Assembly (NCBI GenBank): GCA_027665725.1
Contig: JAQDDS010000001.1
Span: forward strand, 372,001-436,000
DNA length: 64,000 bases
Source of the DNA: Streptococcaceae bacterium AF77-01CM03A
GTDB lineage: Bacteria > Bacillota > Bacilli > Lactobacillales > Streptococcaceae
Direction: 5' to 3'
Shown in pieces: positions 31,129-40,809 of this stretch; position 1 is the first letter of the stretch, and each line of letters starts with the position of its first letter. The notes under the pieces are model-generated. The model was not told the origin of the DNA. It did no database searches and saw only the letters and a program-made list of their open reading frames with translations. The translations under genes and the position numbers were made by a program.

Positions 31129-32469
31129 ATGGAAAAGTATTTGTCGGTAACAACTTTGACTAAGTATCTGAAAATGAAATTCGATAAAGACCCATACTTG
31201 GAGAGGGTCTATTTAACTGGTCAGGTTTCTAACTTCCGGAAGCGTCCAACTCATCAATATTTTTCTCTAAAAGATGATCGTGCTGTAATCCAAGCGACTA
31301 TTTGGTCAGGTATTTATCAGAAACTAGGTTTTGATTTGGAAGAAGGAATGAAGATCAATGTTATCGGTCGTGTCCAAGTCTATGAACCAAGTGGGAGCTA
31401 CTCTATCATCATTGAAAAGGCAGAGCCTGATGGTGTAGGGGCTCTTGCGATTCAGTTCGAACAATTAAAAAAGAAATTATCAGAAGAAGGCCTTTTTCAA
31501 GAACGCTTTAAACAAGCAATCCCTCAGTTTGCAAAACGCATCGGGGTTGTGACTAGTCGTAGTGGTGCTGTTATACAGGATATTATTACTACCGTTAGTA
31601 GACGTTTCCCAGGGGTTGAGATTGTTTTATATCCTACCAAGGTTCAAGGCGAAGGGGCAGCAGAGGAGATTGCCCGTAATATTGCAAGAGCAAATGAACG
31701 TGAAGATATAGATGTTCTCATCATTGGCCGAGGTGGTGGATCGATTGAGGACCTTTGGGCTTTTAACGAGGAAATAGTTGTTCGTGCTATTTTTGAATCG
31801 CGTTTACCGATTATTTCAAGTGTTGGTCACGAGACGGATGTTACTTTGTCAGATTTTGTAGCAGATAAGAGAGCAGCAACACCAACTGCTGCAGCAGAGT
31901 TAGCTACACCTGTGACCAAGTTAGATCTTCTGACCTACCTTAAAAATCAAGAGAAACGAATGGCCACTGCTGTACAAAATACTTTATCAAGGAAAAAAGA
32001 AGCCTTTAGAACGCTAAGTCAATCAGTAATCTTTAGGCAACCAGAGCGTTTATATGATGGATATCTGCAACGCGTAGATCAGTTACAATTACGTCTCAAA
32101 CAAAGTATTAATACAGAACTTGTCAGACAACAACAAAAAGTCTTGGAACAAGTTCATCGTCTTGAACAGTTATCACCAATCAATAAGATTCATCGTTACC
32201 AGGACCGCCTGCTACAACTGGAAAAGTTACTTCGTAGTCAAATGGCGGTAGTTTATGATGCCAAGGTTGCTGAGGTGAAACGCTTATCAGAAGCTCTACT
32301 TATGTTAGATACTAGTCGTATCGTAGCAAGGGGTTATGCGATTGTTAAAAAAGAGGATACCGTGGTATCTTCGGCAAAAGATTTGAAAAAAAATGACCAG
32401 GTGATGTTGATGATGCGAGATGGTCATGTAGAATTAGAGGTTAAAGATGTCAAAACAGAAGAAATTTGA
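31129..32469 (+). CDS. xseA: Exodeoxyribonuclease VII, large subunit
   Basis: XseA with XseB degrades single-stranded DNA. The 446-residue protein has an N-terminal OB fold ([23 protein letters not shown] region), a catalytic domain with [15 protein letters not shown] and [14 protein letters not shown], and a long C-terminal coiled coil. It opens a tightly packed run of seven genes (xseA, xseB, ispA, tlyA, argR, recN, phosphatase) with overlaps or gaps of a few bases; a TATAAT (31086-31091) precedes it and AAGGAGG is the ribosome site. Confidence 0.96.
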   Translation: MEKYLSVTTLTKYLKMKFDKDPYLERVYLTGQVSNFRKRPTHQYFSLKDDRAVIQATIWSGIYQKLGFDLEEGMKINVIGRVQVYEPSGSYSIIIEKAEPDGVGALAIQFEQLKKKLSEEGLFQERFKQAIPQFAKRIGVVTSRSGAVIQDIITTVSRRFPGVEIVLYPTKVQGEGAAEEIARNIARANEREDIDVLIIGRGGGSIEDLWAFNEEIVVRAIFESRLPIISSVGHETDVTLSDFVADKRAATPTAAAELATPVTKLDLLTYLKNQEKRMATAVQNTLSRKKEAFRTLSQSVIFRQPERLYDGYLQRVDQLQLRLKQSINTELVRQQQKVLEQVHRLEQLSPINKIHRYQDRLLQLEKLLRSQMAVVYDAKVAEVKRLSEALLMLDTSRIVARGYAIVKKEDTVVSSAKDLKKNDQVMLMMRDGHVELEVKDVKTEEI

Positions 32470-32659
32470 AGATGATTTAGCAGAGCTTGAGACTATTGTT
32501 CAGAGTTTAGAAAATGGTGAAATTGCTTTAGAAGATGCTATTGCTGCATTTCAAAAAGGAATGATCCTTTCAAAAGAATTGCAAGCTACGCTTGATAAAG
32601 CTGAAAAGACTTTGGTTAAAGTCATGCAAGAAGATGGAACAGAAAGCGAACTTCTATGA
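32447..32659 (+). CDS. xseB: Exodeoxyribonuclease VII, small subunit
   Basis: XseB binds the coiled-coil of XseA. The 70-residue helical protein has the family pattern [33 protein letters not shown]. Its start lies 23 bases inside xseA, so the two are translated together, and it overlaps ispA by 4 bases. Confidence 0.95.
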   Translation: MSKQKKFEDDLAELETIVQSLENGEIALEDAIAAFQKGMILSKELQATLDKAEKTLVKVMQEDGTESELL

Positions 32660-33531
32660 ACAAGCAAGAAAAACTAGCCTTAGTTGAATCAGCATTAGAG
32701 GAGTTTTATGGTGACCAGCAATTTGCGTCAAGTTTAAGAGAAGCTGTTCTTTATTCTATTCATGCAGGTGGTAAACGAATTCGTCCGTATCTACTTTTAG
32801 AAGTTTTGGAATCTTTGCAGGTGCCAATCACTATAGCTCATGCCCAGGTTGCAGCAGCGCTTGAGATGATTCACACAGGAAGCTTAATTCATGATGATCT
32901 TCCCGCTATGGATGATGATGATTTTCGTCGTGGGCGTTTAACCAACCATAAGAAGTTTGGTGAAGCACTAGCAATTTTAGCAGGAGATGCCCTCTTTTTA
33001 GATCCTTATGTTTTGATAGCGCAAGCAGACTTGCCAAACGAAATTAAGGTAGATTTAATAGCTTCTCTGTCCCTTTCTTCTGGAAGCATGGGGATGGTCG
33101 CTGGCCAAGTTTTGGATATGGAAGGTGAAGGTAAACATTTAAACCTAGAAGAACTTCAGACCATCCATGCTAATAAAACTGGTAAACTCTTAACCTTCCC
33201 TTTTCAAGCGGCAGGAGTTATTGCAGGATTGGATGAAAATCTTCAAAAACAGCTGAAAACAGTTGGTGAGTTGATTGGACTTGCTTTTCAGGTGAGAGAT
33301 GATGTCCTTGATGTTACTGCTAGCTTCGAGGAAATTGGTAAAACACCACAAAAAGATTTGCAAGCTGAGAAATCAACCTATCCTGCCTTGTTAGGATTGG
33401 ATGAGGCAAAAGTTTTTTGTAACCGAACTTTGGATCAGGCAAATAAAAAATTAGACGTGATTAGCCAATTAGTCGACTTTGATAAAGAACCAATTGTAAA
33501 AATAGTAGAAAGTTTGAGAATCAATGCCTAA
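32656..33531 (+). CDS. ispA: Polyprenyl (farnesyl/geranylgeranyl) diphosphate synthase
   Basis: This 291-residue enzyme condenses isopentenyl diphosphate onto allylic diphosphates to make farnesyl-type precursors for undecaprenyl phosphate. It has the first Asp-rich motif [10 protein letters not shown] (80-89), GGKRIRPYL near 38-46, and the second motif DDVLD. ATG overlaps the xseB stop (ATGA). The product length cannot be decided from sequence. Confidence 0.93.
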   Translation: MNKQEKLALVESALEEFYGDQQFASSLREAVLYSIHAGGKRIRPYLLLEVLESLQVPITIAHAQVAAALEMIHTGSLIHDDLPAMDDDDFRRGRLTNHKKFGEALAILAGDALFLDPYVLIAQADLPNEIKVDLIASLSLSSGSMGMVAGQVLDMEGEGKHLNLEELQTIHANKTGKLLTFPFQAAGVIAGLDENLQKQLKTVGELIGLAFQVRDDVLDVTASFEEIGKTPQKDLQAEKSTYPALLGLDEAKVFCNRTLDQANKKLDVISQLVDFDKEPIVKIVESLRINA

Positions 33532-34339
33532 GGAAAGAGTAGATGTACTTGCCTACAAACAAGGTTTATTTGAAACAAGAGAACAGGCTAAACGGGGCGT
33601 AATGGCCGGATTAGTGATTGCAGTTCTAAATGGTGAGCGTTTTGATAAACCAGGAGAAAAAATTCCTGATGATACTGAATTAAAACTCAAGGGAGAGAAA
33701 CTCAAGTATGTGAGTCGAGGCGGATTGAAACTTGAGAAAGCCTTGGAAAACTTTGACATATCAGTTGAAGGTGAAACGACCATTGATATTGGCGCTTCAA
33801 CAGGAGGATTTACTGATGTCATGCTTCAAAATGGAGCAAAATTAGTTTATGCAGTTGATGTCGGGACCAATCAGCTTGCTTGGAAATTACGCCAAGACTC
33901 ACGTGTTGTCAGTATGGAGCAGTTTAACTTCCGCTATGCTGAAAAAACTGATTTTGAACAAGTACCTGGCTTTGCAAGTATCGACGTGAGTTTTATATCA
34001 TTGAGTCTCATCCTTCCAGCTCTACATAGAGTCTTAGCTGATCAAGGACAAGTTGTTGCCCTCATTAAACCACAGTTTGAAGCTGGTCGAGAACAAATTG
34101 GGAAAAATGGTATTATTAGAGATGCTAAGGTCCACAAAAATGTTTTAGAATCGGTAACAGAAATGGCAGTCACAGAAGGATTCTCAGTCTTAGGATTGGA
34201 TTTCTCTCCTATTCAAGGTGGACACGGGAATATTGAGTTTCTTGCTTATTTACGTAAAGAAGAACATGCAAGCAACCAAGTAGTTTCTGAAATAGAACAA
34301 GTAGTAGAAAAAGCACATAGAGAGTTTAAAGATGAATAA
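33524..34339 (+). CDS. tlyA: TlyA family rRNA methyltransferase/hemolysin-like protein
   Basis: The 271-residue protein has an N-terminal S4 RNA-binding domain (RVDVLAYKQGLFETREQAKRGVMAG) and a FtsJ-like methyltransferase domain with DIGASTGGFTDVMLQNGA. TlyA proteins 2'-O-methylate rRNA in some bacteria; the hemolysin name is historical. It overlaps ispA and argR by 8 bases each. Confidence 0.88.
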   Translation: MPKERVDVLAYKQGLFETREQAKRGVMAGLVIAVLNGERFDKPGEKIPDDTELKLKGEKLKYVSRGGLKLEKALENFDISVEGETTIDIGASTGGFTDVMLQNGAKLVYAVDVGTNQLAWKLRQDSRVVSMEQFNFRYAEKTDFEQVPGFASIDVSFISLSLILPALHRVLADQGQVVALIKPQFEAGREQIGKNGIIRDAKVHKNVLESVTEMAVTEGFSVLGLDFSPIQGGHGNIEFLAYLRKEEHASNQVVSEIEQVVEKAHREFKDE

Positions 34340-34763
34340 AAAAGAAAGACTTGAAAAGATTAGAAGATTTGTGACTGACTATCAAATCGGTACACAAGAA
34401 GAAATCGTTGAACACTTGAGAGAAGCAGGGATCTCTGCCACTCAAGCAACTGTTTCACGTGATATCAAAGAATTAGGGATTGTAAAAATTCCTTTGAAAG
34501 ACAATACATATGTCTATGAATTGCCAAAGTCAGTAGTCAAAAGTTTACAGTTGGCTGAGAACAATATCGAAAGTTTCGAAAGAATGGGTAATCTCATCAA
34601 CTTAGATGTTATTCCTGGGAATACAATTCTTGTTAAAAGTCAATTGACTCAAACATTTTCGGATATGATTTTTAGCTGTTTAGCAGATGATAACTCAATT
34701 TTAATTGTGGCGCGAACTGAAGAAGCAGCTGTAGAGATTGTTGAACAAGTTAAAAAGTGGTAG
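34332..34763 (+). CDS. argR: Arginine repressor family regulator
   Basis: The 143-residue protein has the N-terminal winged helix (RLEKIRRFVTDYQIGTQEEIVEHLREAG...QATVSRDIKELGIVK) and the C-terminal oligomerisation/arginine-binding domain (LIVARTEEAAVEIVEQ). Streptococci encode several ArgR/AhrC paralogues that often work together; the one at this locus is called AhrC/ArgR in pneumococcus. Targets are not visible here. Confidence 0.9.
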   Translation: MNKKERLEKIRRFVTDYQIGTQEEIVEHLREAGISATQATVSRDIKELGIVKIPLKDNTYVYELPKSVVKSLQLAENNIESFERMGNLINLDVIPGNTILVKSQLTQTFSDMIFSCLADDNSILIVARTEEAAVEIVEQVKKW

Positions 34764-34769
34764 GACCTT

Positions 34770-36437
34770 ATGTTACTTGAAATTTCAATTAAAAACTTTG
34801 CCATCATTGAGGCTATTTCACTTAATTTTGAGAAGGGAATGACAGTTCTGACTGGGGAAACCGGTGCTGGGAAGTCTATCATCATCGATGCTATGAATAT
34901 GATGCTAGGAGCCAGAGCCACAACGGACGTCATTCGTCATGGTGCTCCTAAGGCTGAAATCGAAGGTCTTTTCTCAATCGAAAATAGTCTCCCCCTTCAA
35001 GAGATTTTTGATGAGCAAGGTATCGATTTAGGTGATGAAATCATCATACGTCGTGAAATTTTACAAAACGGGCGTAGTGTTAGTCGTGTCAATGGACAGA
35101 TGGTCAATCTTTCTGTTCTTCGCTCAATAGGACAGTACCTTGTTGATATCCACGGCCAACATGATCAAGAAGAGTTAATGCGTCCCCAATTGCACATTCA
35201 GATGCTTGATGGGTTTGGTGATGCGGATTTTCTGGAACTGAAGCAAGCCTATCAGACCAACTTTGATGCTTATAGACAAATGCGCAAGCAACTTCTTGAG
35301 GTTAAGAAGAATCAAGAAGAGCACAAAGCTCGTATTGAAATGTTGGAATTTCAGATGGCTGAAATTGAATCTGCGTCCTTACAGCCAGGTGAAGACCTCA
35401 AACTAAACCAAGAACGCGATAAACTTCTGAATCATAAAAATATTGCTGATACGCTGACTAATGCTTACACCATGCTAGATAATGACGAAATTTCAAGCCT
35501 GGCTAACGTGCGTTCTGCTATGAATGACATGGAAAGTTTAGAAGAGTATGATGCAGAGTACCGTGAAATATCAACTTCTCTATCAGAGTCTTATTATGTA
35601 TTAGAAGATGTAGCCAAACGTTTAGAGGATATTATCGAAGATTTAGATTTTGACGGCAATCGCTTGATGCAGATTGAGAGTCGTTTAGATCTCATACATG
35701 CCATTACACGTAAGTATGGTGGAAATGTCGATGATGTCTTGTTATACTTTGCAAAAATAACTGAAGAATACAATTTACTTACTGGTAATAATCTTTCTTC
35801 AGAAGATATGGAAGCAGAACTCAAGCAATTAGAAGTAAGTCTGGTTGATTTAGCAAGTAAACTTGCATCTGCTCGCCACAACCTAGCTCAACAATTAGAA
35901 ATTGAGATTCAACAAGAGCTTAAAGACCTTTATATGGATAAGGCTCGATTTCAAGTTCAGTTTACTAAAGGAAAATTCAGTCGTGAAGGGAATGAGAGTG
36001 TTGAATTTTATATTTCAACCAACCCTGGAGAAGACTTTAAACCTCTTGTAAAAGTAGCGTCTGGTGGTGAGTTGTCTCGCCTCATGTTGGCTATTAAGTC
36101 TGCCTTTTCTCGTAAGGAAGGTAAGACGAGCATTGTATTTGATGAGGTGGATACAGGAGTTTCAGGTCGTGTAGCTCAAGCTATCGCTCAAAAGATTCAT
36201 AAAATTGGTCAGAACGGACAAGTATTAGCTATTTCTCACCTTCCTCAAGTCATTGCAATCGCAGATTATCAGTTCTTTATTGAAAAGATTAGCAATGAGC
36301 ATTCAACCGTTTCAACCGTTCGCTTGTTGACAGTTGAAGAAAGGGTGGAAGAAGTTGCCAAAATGTTGGCTGGTGAAAATGTGACTGAAGCAGCACTTAG
36401 TCAAGCGAGAGAATTGTTACAAAGTAAGGAGAAATAA
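34770..36437 (+). CDS. recN: DNA repair protein RecN
   Basis: RecN is an SMC-like ATPase acting early in double-strand break repair. The 555-residue protein has the Walker A motif GETGAGKS (29-36), a central coiled-coil region (about 150-360), and the C-terminal ABC signature SGGELSRLMLAIK and Walker B TSIVFDEVDTGVSG. It starts 6 bases after argR and its stop abuts the next start. Confidence 0.97.
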   Translation: MLLEISIKNFAIIEAISLNFEKGMTVLTGETGAGKSIIIDAMNMMLGARATTDVIRHGAPKAEIEGLFSIENSLPLQEIFDEQGIDLGDEIIIRREILQNGRSVSRVNGQMVNLSVLRSIGQYLVDIHGQHDQEELMRPQLHIQMLDGFGDADFLELKQAYQTNFDAYRQMRKQLLEVKKNQEEHKARIEMLEFQMAEIESASLQPGEDLKLNQERDKLLNHKNIADTLTNAYTMLDNDEISSLANVRSAMNDMESLEEYDAEYREISTSLSESYYVLEDVAKRLEDIIEDLDFDGNRLMQIESRLDLIHAITRKYGGNVDDVLLYFAKITEEYNLLTGNNLSSEDMEAELKQLEVSLVDLASKLASARHNLAQQLEIEIQQELKDLYMDKARFQVQFTKGKFSREGNESVEFYISTNPGEDFKPLVKVASGGELSRLMLAIKSAFSRKEGKTSIVFDEVDTGVSGRVAQAIAQKIHKIGQNGQVLAISHLPQVIAIADYQFFIEKISNEHSTVSTVRLLTVEERVEEVAKMLAGENVTEAALSQARELLQSKEK

Positions 36438-37166
36438 ATGACAAACTATTATGTTATTGGAGATGTCCATGGGAAAGCAGGAATGCTTGAAGACCTTCTA
36501 AAAACATGGGATGGTAAGACACAATTACTCTTTCTTGGAGATTTGATTGATAGAGGAGAAGATAGTCGACGTGTCCTTGAAATGGTTAAGGATTTGGTTG
36601 ATAATCAAGGAGCGATTTGCATTTCAGGAAATCACGAGTACATGTTTTTAACTTGGTTGGATAATCCTGAAGAAAGCTATGACCACTATCGTCGTAATGG
36701 TGGGGATACAACTATTAATTCTATTTTGGGGCGTCCACTGGATGCACCAGTAGATGGAGTAGCAGATGCTAAGCGTGTTGAAACTGAAGCAACTGACTTA
36801 GTAGAATTTATCCGTCAGCTGCCTTTTGTGATTGAAACGGATAAGTATATCTTTGTTCATGCGGGAATTGATCTAACCTTGGATGATTGGCATGAAACTA
36901 CAGATTACAAGAAAGTCTGGCTCAGAAAACCATTCCACGAAGCAGTTAATCATACAGGAAAAACAATTGTTTTTGGTCATACACCAGTCTACGGACTTTT
37001 GGAACAAAAACCAGGAACTGCAGAACTTTGGATGACAGAAGATGGAAAAATCGGAATGGATGGAGGAGCTGTCTATGGTGGTGTCCTTCATGGAATTGTC
37101 TTTACTGACCAAGGTATGACAGAGCATTATTTCATTGAAAATGACGGCTTTGTTGCTGAAGATTAA
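36438..37166 (+). CDS. Serine/threonine phosphatase-like metallophosphoesterase
   Basis: The 242-residue protein has PPP-family calcineurin motifs: GDVHGKAGMLEDLL (8-21), LGDLIDRGEDS, GNHEYMFL, HAGI and FGHTPV. Bacterial members include PrpA/B-type protein phosphatases and bis(5'-nucleosyl)tetraphosphatases, and sequence alone does not decide the substrate. It begins right after the recN stop behind AAGGAGAA, and is the last gene of the xseA run; the lepA promoter follows. Confidence 0.85.
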   Translation: MTNYYVIGDVHGKAGMLEDLLKTWDGKTQLLFLGDLIDRGEDSRRVLEMVKDLVDNQGAICISGNHEYMFLTWLDNPEESYDHYRRNGGDTTINSILGRPLDAPVDGVADAKRVETEATDLVEFIRQLPFVIETDKYIFVHAGIDLTLDDWHETTDYKKVWLRKPFHEAVNHTGKTIVFGHTPVYGLLEQKPGTAELWMTEDGKIGMDGGAVYGGVLHGIVFTDQGMTEHYFIENDGFVAED

Positions 37167-37175
37167 TACTCTCTA

Positions 37176-37233
37176 CAGGGTATTATGGTCTTGTCAAAAA
37201 CATAAAAACAATTTATAATTAATAGATACCCTG
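37176..37233 (+). repeat. Inverted repeat flanking lepA promoter
   Basis: CAGGGTAT (37176-37183) and ATACCCTG (37226-37233) form an 8-bp inverted repeat either side of the lepA promoter, the right arm at the likely transcription start. It could be an operator or chance; the function is unknown. Confidence 0.45.
37191..37219 (+). promoter_or_regulatory. lepA promoter
   Basis: TTGTCA (37191-37196), 17 bases, TATAAT (37214-37219). Confidence 0.85.
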
Positions 37234-37247
37234 AAAGGAAGAGAATC

Positions 37248-39071
37248 TTGAATTTAGAAGAATTGAAAAAACGTCAGGAGAAGATCCGAAACTTTTCCAT
37301 TATCGCGCATATTGACCATGGGAAGTCAACATTGGCGGACCGTATTTTGGAGGCTACAGAGACGGTTTCTAGTCGTGAAATGCAAGCTCAGCTTCTTGAT
37401 AGTATGGATCTAGAGAGAGAACGTGGGATTACTATCAAACTGAATGCCATCGAGCTTAATTATACTGCCAAAGACGGTGAAACCTATATTTTCCACCTGA
37501 TTGACACACCAGGACACGTGGACTTCACTTATGAGGTATCACGTTCTCTAGCTGCATGTGAGGGAGCCATTTTGGTTGTCGATGCTGCCCAAGGGATTGA
37601 GGCTCAAACATTAGCTAACGTTTACCTTGCCTTAGATAATGATTTGGAGATCCTTCCAGTTATTAACAAGATTGACTTGCCTGCTGCAGATCCAGAGCGC
37701 GTGCGTACAGAAATTGAAGATGTCATCGGTCTGGATGCTAGTGAGGCTGTATTAGCTTCAGCAAAAGCTGGGATTGGAATTGAAGATATTTTAGAGCAAA
37801 TTGTAGAAAAAGTTCCAGCACCAACTGGTGATGTATCAGCACCATTAAAAGCTTTGATTTTTGACTCAGTTTACGATGCTTATCGTGGTGTTATCCTCCA
37901 AGTTCGTGTCATGGATGGAGTTGTTAAGCCTGGTGATAAGATTCAGCTCATGAGCAATGGTAAAACCTTTGATGTTACTGAGGTCGGAATATTCACACCC
38001 AAAGCAGTAGGACGTGACTTCCTTGCGACAGGTGACGTTGGTTATATTGCAGCATCTATCAAAACTGTTCAAGACACTCGTGTCGGTGATACAGTTACCT
38101 TGGCGGCGAACCCTGCTTCAGAACCCCTATCTGGATATAAGCAGATGAATCCGATGGTTTTCGCAGGTCTTTATCCAATCGAGTCAAATAAATACAATGA
38201 CCTTCGTGAAGCCCTTGAAAAATTGCAGTTGAACGATGCTAGTCTTCAGTTTGAACCCGAAACATCGCAAGCTCTTGGTTTTGGTTTCCGTTGTGGATTC
38301 TTGGGTCTCCTTCATATGGATGTTATTCAAGAACGTTTGGAACGTGAGTTCAACATTGACTTGATCATGACTGCACCATCCGTTATTTACAAGGTCAATC
38401 AGACTGATGGTGAGTCTATGGATGTATCGAATCCATCCGAGTTTCCTGATCCTACTAAAATTGCAACTATTGAAGAACCTTATGTTAAAGCACAAATCAT
38501 GGTACCACAGGAATTTGTAGGAGCTGTTATGGAACTAGCTCAGCGCAAACGTGGTGACTTTGTCACGATGGACTATATCGATGATAATCGTGTCAATGTT
38601 ATCTATCAAATTCCACTAGCTGAGATTGTCTTTGATTTCTTTGATAAGCTCAAATCTTCAACACGTGGCTATGCAAGCTTTGACTATGAACTGTCAGAGT
38701 ATCGCCCATCTAAACTGGTTAAAATGGATATCCTTCTCAATGGGGACAAGGTGGATGCTCTCAGCTTTATCGTTCACAAGGACTTTGCTTATGAACGTGG
38801 GAAACTCATCGTTGATAAACTCAAGAAAATCATTCCACGTCAACAATTTGAAGTTCCAATCCAAGCAGCTATTGGACACAAGATTGTAGCTCGTACAGAT
38901 ATCAAAGCTCTTCGTAAGAACGTTCTTGCCAAGTGTTATGGAGGAGATGTTTCGCGTAAACGTAAACTTCTTGAAAAGCAAAAAGCTGGTAAAAAGCGCA
39001 TGAAAGCTATCGGATCAGTAGAAGTTCCTCAAGAAGCCTTCCTAAGTGTCTTGAGTATGGATGAAGAATAA
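37248..39071 (+). CDS. lepA: Elongation factor 4 (LepA)
   Basis: LepA/EF4 is a ribosome-bound GTPase that back-translocates stalled ribosomes or assists assembly. The 607-residue protein has the GTPase motifs [17 protein letters not shown] and NKIDLP, EF-G-like domains II, III and V, and the LepA-specific C-terminal domain ([21 protein letters not shown]). The start is TTG at 37248, 5 bases after the GGAAGAG ribosome site, which fits the family's [10 protein letters not shown] start. Confidence 0.97.
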   Translation: MNLEELKKRQEKIRNFSIIAHIDHGKSTLADRILEATETVSSREMQAQLLDSMDLERERGITIKLNAIELNYTAKDGETYIFHLIDTPGHVDFTYEVSRSLAACEGAILVVDAAQGIEAQTLANVYLALDNDLEILPVINKIDLPAADPERVRTEIEDVIGLDASEAVLASAKAGIGIEDILEQIVEKVPAPTGDVSAPLKALIFDSVYDAYRGVILQVRVMDGVVKPGDKIQLMSNGKTFDVTEVGIFTPKAVGRDFLATGDVGYIAASIKTVQDTRVGDTVTLAANPASEPLSGYKQMNPMVFAGLYPIESNKYNDLREALEKLQLNDASLQFEPETSQALGFGFRCGFLGLLHMDVIQERLEREFNIDLIMTAPSVIYKVNQTDGESMDVSNPSEFPDPTKIATIEEPYVKAQIMVPQEFVGAVMELAQRKRGDFVTMDYIDDNRVNVIYQIPLAEIVFDFFDKLKSSTRGYASFDYELSEYRPSKLVKMDILLNGDKVDALSFIVHKDFAYERGKLIVDKLKKIIPRQQFEVPIQAAIGHKIVARTDIKALRKNVLAKCYGGDVSRKRKLLEKQKAGKKRMKAIGSVEVPQEAFLSVLSMDEE

Positions 39072-39094
39072 TTGATTCCTAATACGGTTATCTT

Positions 39095-39123
39095 TTGACA
39101 CTTTTATTTACATACATTAAAAT
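39095..39123 (+). promoter_or_regulatory. Promoter of the lipoprotein gene
   Basis: TTGACA (39095-39100), 17 bases, TAAAAT (39118-39123), 22 bases upstream of the start codon, so the untranslated leader would be short. Confidence 0.8.
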
Positions 39124-39144
39124 AGGGGTGAAAGGAGAAGGATT

Positions 39145-39756
39145 ATGAAAAAAATCATTAGCTTATCTACGCTTTTAGTGTGTTGTTTAACTCTTGCTGC
39201 TTGTAATACTTCAAAAACTAAGAAAGAAGCAGCCTCAGATACAATAACAGTCCAGGAAACTACCACATCACAAGAAACAACAACTGTAGCCGAATCAACG
39301 ATTAAAGATACCCAGGTTATTGGTTCAGATGCTTATGGCTACGTAAAGGTTCCAAAATCTTGGATTCATTTTACAGAAGTTGAGGGTGGTGATGATATTC
39401 AGTACTGTGATGGAACGGACATCAATATCGTAACCCTAAATACTTTTAAACCAGAGCACCTTGGTGTTAGTGAAAGTGAATATGCTGCTCTTGATGCTGT
39501 TCAAGTCTCTACTAGTGTTTATCAAACTAAACAACAAAGCAAGGATTTCTCTAAAGTTTGGGGATCTAAGTCAAAAATTGGTGGTTATGACGCCTATGTC
39601 GTAAACTGTATTGCTAAAAATGGTAAATATTTAGTGATCTGGATCTTTAAATCAGACGATGGTAAGTTTAGATATGTTTCTCTAGAAGGAACACCTGAAG
39701 TGTTAAAGGATATGCTTCCATTGATTGAACAAAGTTGGACTACGAAAAAAAATTAA
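39145..39756 (+). CDS. Putative lipoprotein of unknown function
   Basis: The 203-residue product begins with a signal peptide and lipobox LAAC, giving lipid-modified Cys20, so it should be tethered outside the membrane. A Thr/Ser/Glu-rich linker (about 21-55) leads to a globular domain (60-200) with YGYVKVPKSW and a final LPLIEQSW pattern, which recalls PsbP-like or stress-response lipoprotein folds. No catalytic motif is evident. It is monocistronic with promoter and terminator. Function unknown. Confidence 0.82.
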   Translation: MKKIISLSTLLVCCLTLAACNTSKTKKEAASDTITVQETTTSQETTTVAESTIKDTQVIGSDAYGYVKVPKSWIHFTEVEGGDDIQYCDGTDINIVTLNTFKPEHLGVSESEYAALDAVQVSTSVYQTKQQSKDFSKVWGSKSKIGGYDAYVVNCIAKNGKYLVIWIFKSDDGKFRYVSLEGTPEVLKDMLPLIEQSWTTKKN

Positions 39757-39760
39757 TATA

Positions 39761-39791
39761 AAAAAACAGGATGTATGTCCTGTTTTTTTAT
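39761..39791 (+). terminator. Terminator of the lipoprotein gene
   Basis: AACAGGA (39765-39771) pairs with TCCTGTT (39778-39784), flanked by A- and T-runs. Confidence 0.92.
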
Positions 39792-39822
39792 ATCTTTTTT
39801 CAAAACTAATTGAAATTATTTG

Positions 39823-39862
39823 TTGTTTAAAATCAAACAAAAAAAATAAAAATCAAACAAAA
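39823..39862 (+). promoter_or_regulatory. Candidate LacR operator cluster at the gat-type PTS promoter
   Basis: AATCAAACAA occurs twice, at 39831-39840 and 39851-39860, exactly 20 bases (about two helical turns) apart, and TTGTTT...AAACAA forms a dyad at 39823-39840. The same A-rich AAACAAA pattern precedes lacA and lacR. LacR is a DeoR-family repressor encoded in this window; binding is inferred. Confidence 0.6.
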
Positions 39863-39876
39863 TACAACAAATAATA

Positions 39877-39905
39877 TTGACAACGGTTTCATATAGTGTT
39901 ATACT
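39877..39905 (+). promoter_or_regulatory. gat-type PTS promoter with overlapping cre
   Basis: TTGACA (39877-39882), 17 bases, TATACT (39900-39905). TTGACAACGGTTTCA at 39877-39891 matches the cre consensus WTGNAANCGNWNNCW at 14 of 15 and covers the -35, so CcpA would block polymerase. Confidence 0.82.
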
Positions 39906-39940
39906 AGTATCATAAAAGTTAAATATGAAGGGAGAAGGTC

Positions 39941-40417
39941 ATGGGATTAGATCATTTCTTCAGCAAAGACTTAGTTTTTTGCTTAGAAGCAGATAATCAA
40001 GAGCAACTCTTTGATCAAGTTGCTACCCTATTGGAAGAAAAGAAAGTTGTTACGGATACCTATCGATCGGCATTGATTGAACGTGAAAAAATGTTCCCAA
40101 CCGGTTTAGATATGGAATTTCTTGGGAAGGACTTGCCGAATGTAGCTATTCCTCACACAGACACGATTCATAATTTAACTGAAAACGTTGTTGTAGTTCG
40201 CTTAGCGAAACCAGTAACATTCCACAATATGATTGCTCCTGACAAGGAAGTAGAAGTATCATTACTCTTCTTTATCATCAATAATTCAAGTTCAAGTCAA
40301 ACAAATATTCTTGCTCAATTGATGGACTTCTTTACAGGTAATGGTCATCTAGAAGCACTTTCTAAGATTACAGAACCAGAAGCTTTGTTCCAGTATATCT
40401 CAGAAGCCACTGCTTAA
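39941..40417 (+). CDS. PTS EIIA component, galactitol/galactose type
   Basis: A 158-residue PTS_IIA type 2 domain. The phosphorylated histidine is His72 in VAIPHTDT. It accepts phosphate from HPr and passes it to the EIIB encoded next. The three PTS genes (EIIA, EIIB, EIIC) lead the lac locus and lie upstream of the tagatose-6-phosphate genes, so the imported sugar is most likely galactose (entering as galactose-6-phosphate), as described for oral streptococci. Galactitol remains possible. Confidence 0.88.
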   Translation: MGLDHFFSKDLVFCLEADNQEQLFDQVATLLEEKKVVTDTYRSALIEREKMFPTGLDMEFLGKDLPNVAIPHTDTIHNLTENVVVVRLAKPVTFHNMIAPDKEVEVSLLFFIINNSSSSQTNILAQLMDFFTGNGHLEALSKITEPEALFQYISEATA

Positions 40418-40458
40418 ATTCATTATTAAATAGTAAATATAAAACGGAGGAAATCCAA

Positions 40459-40764
40459 ATGATTAAAATTCTTGCTGCATGTGGTGCAGGTGTTAACTCA
40501 AGCCACCAAATTAAAAGCGCTCTAGAAGAAGAGCTCTCAAGCCGTGGTTACGATGTACAGTGTGACGCAGTTATGGTAAAAGATGTCAATGAAGACTTGA
40601 TTAAAGGTTATGATATCTTTACACCAATTGCTGCAACTGACTTAGGTTTTGACCCTGGTATCCCAGTGGTTGAAGCTGGACCAATCTTGTTCCGAATTCC
40701 AGCAATGAGCGCTCCAGTTTATGACAATATTGAAGCAGCAATCAAAGAACACGGATTAAGTTAA
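40459..40764 (+). CDS. PTS EIIB component, galactitol/galactose type
   Basis: This 101-residue EIIB has the phosphocysteine loop near the N-terminus, C8 in LAACGAGVNSS, typical of the GatB/SgcB family. It phosphorylates the sugar carried by the EIIC encoded next. It starts 41 bases after the EIIA gene, with GGAGG for ribosome binding. Confidence 0.88.
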   Translation: MIKILAACGAGVNSSHQIKSALEEELSSRGYDVQCDAVMVKDVNEDLIKGYDIFTPIAATDLGFDPGIPVVEAGPILFRIPAMSAPVYDNIEAAIKEHGLS

Positions 40765-40809
40765 TTATTATTTTGTAATTTTCCATAAAAAATAAAGGGA
40801 GGAAAAATT

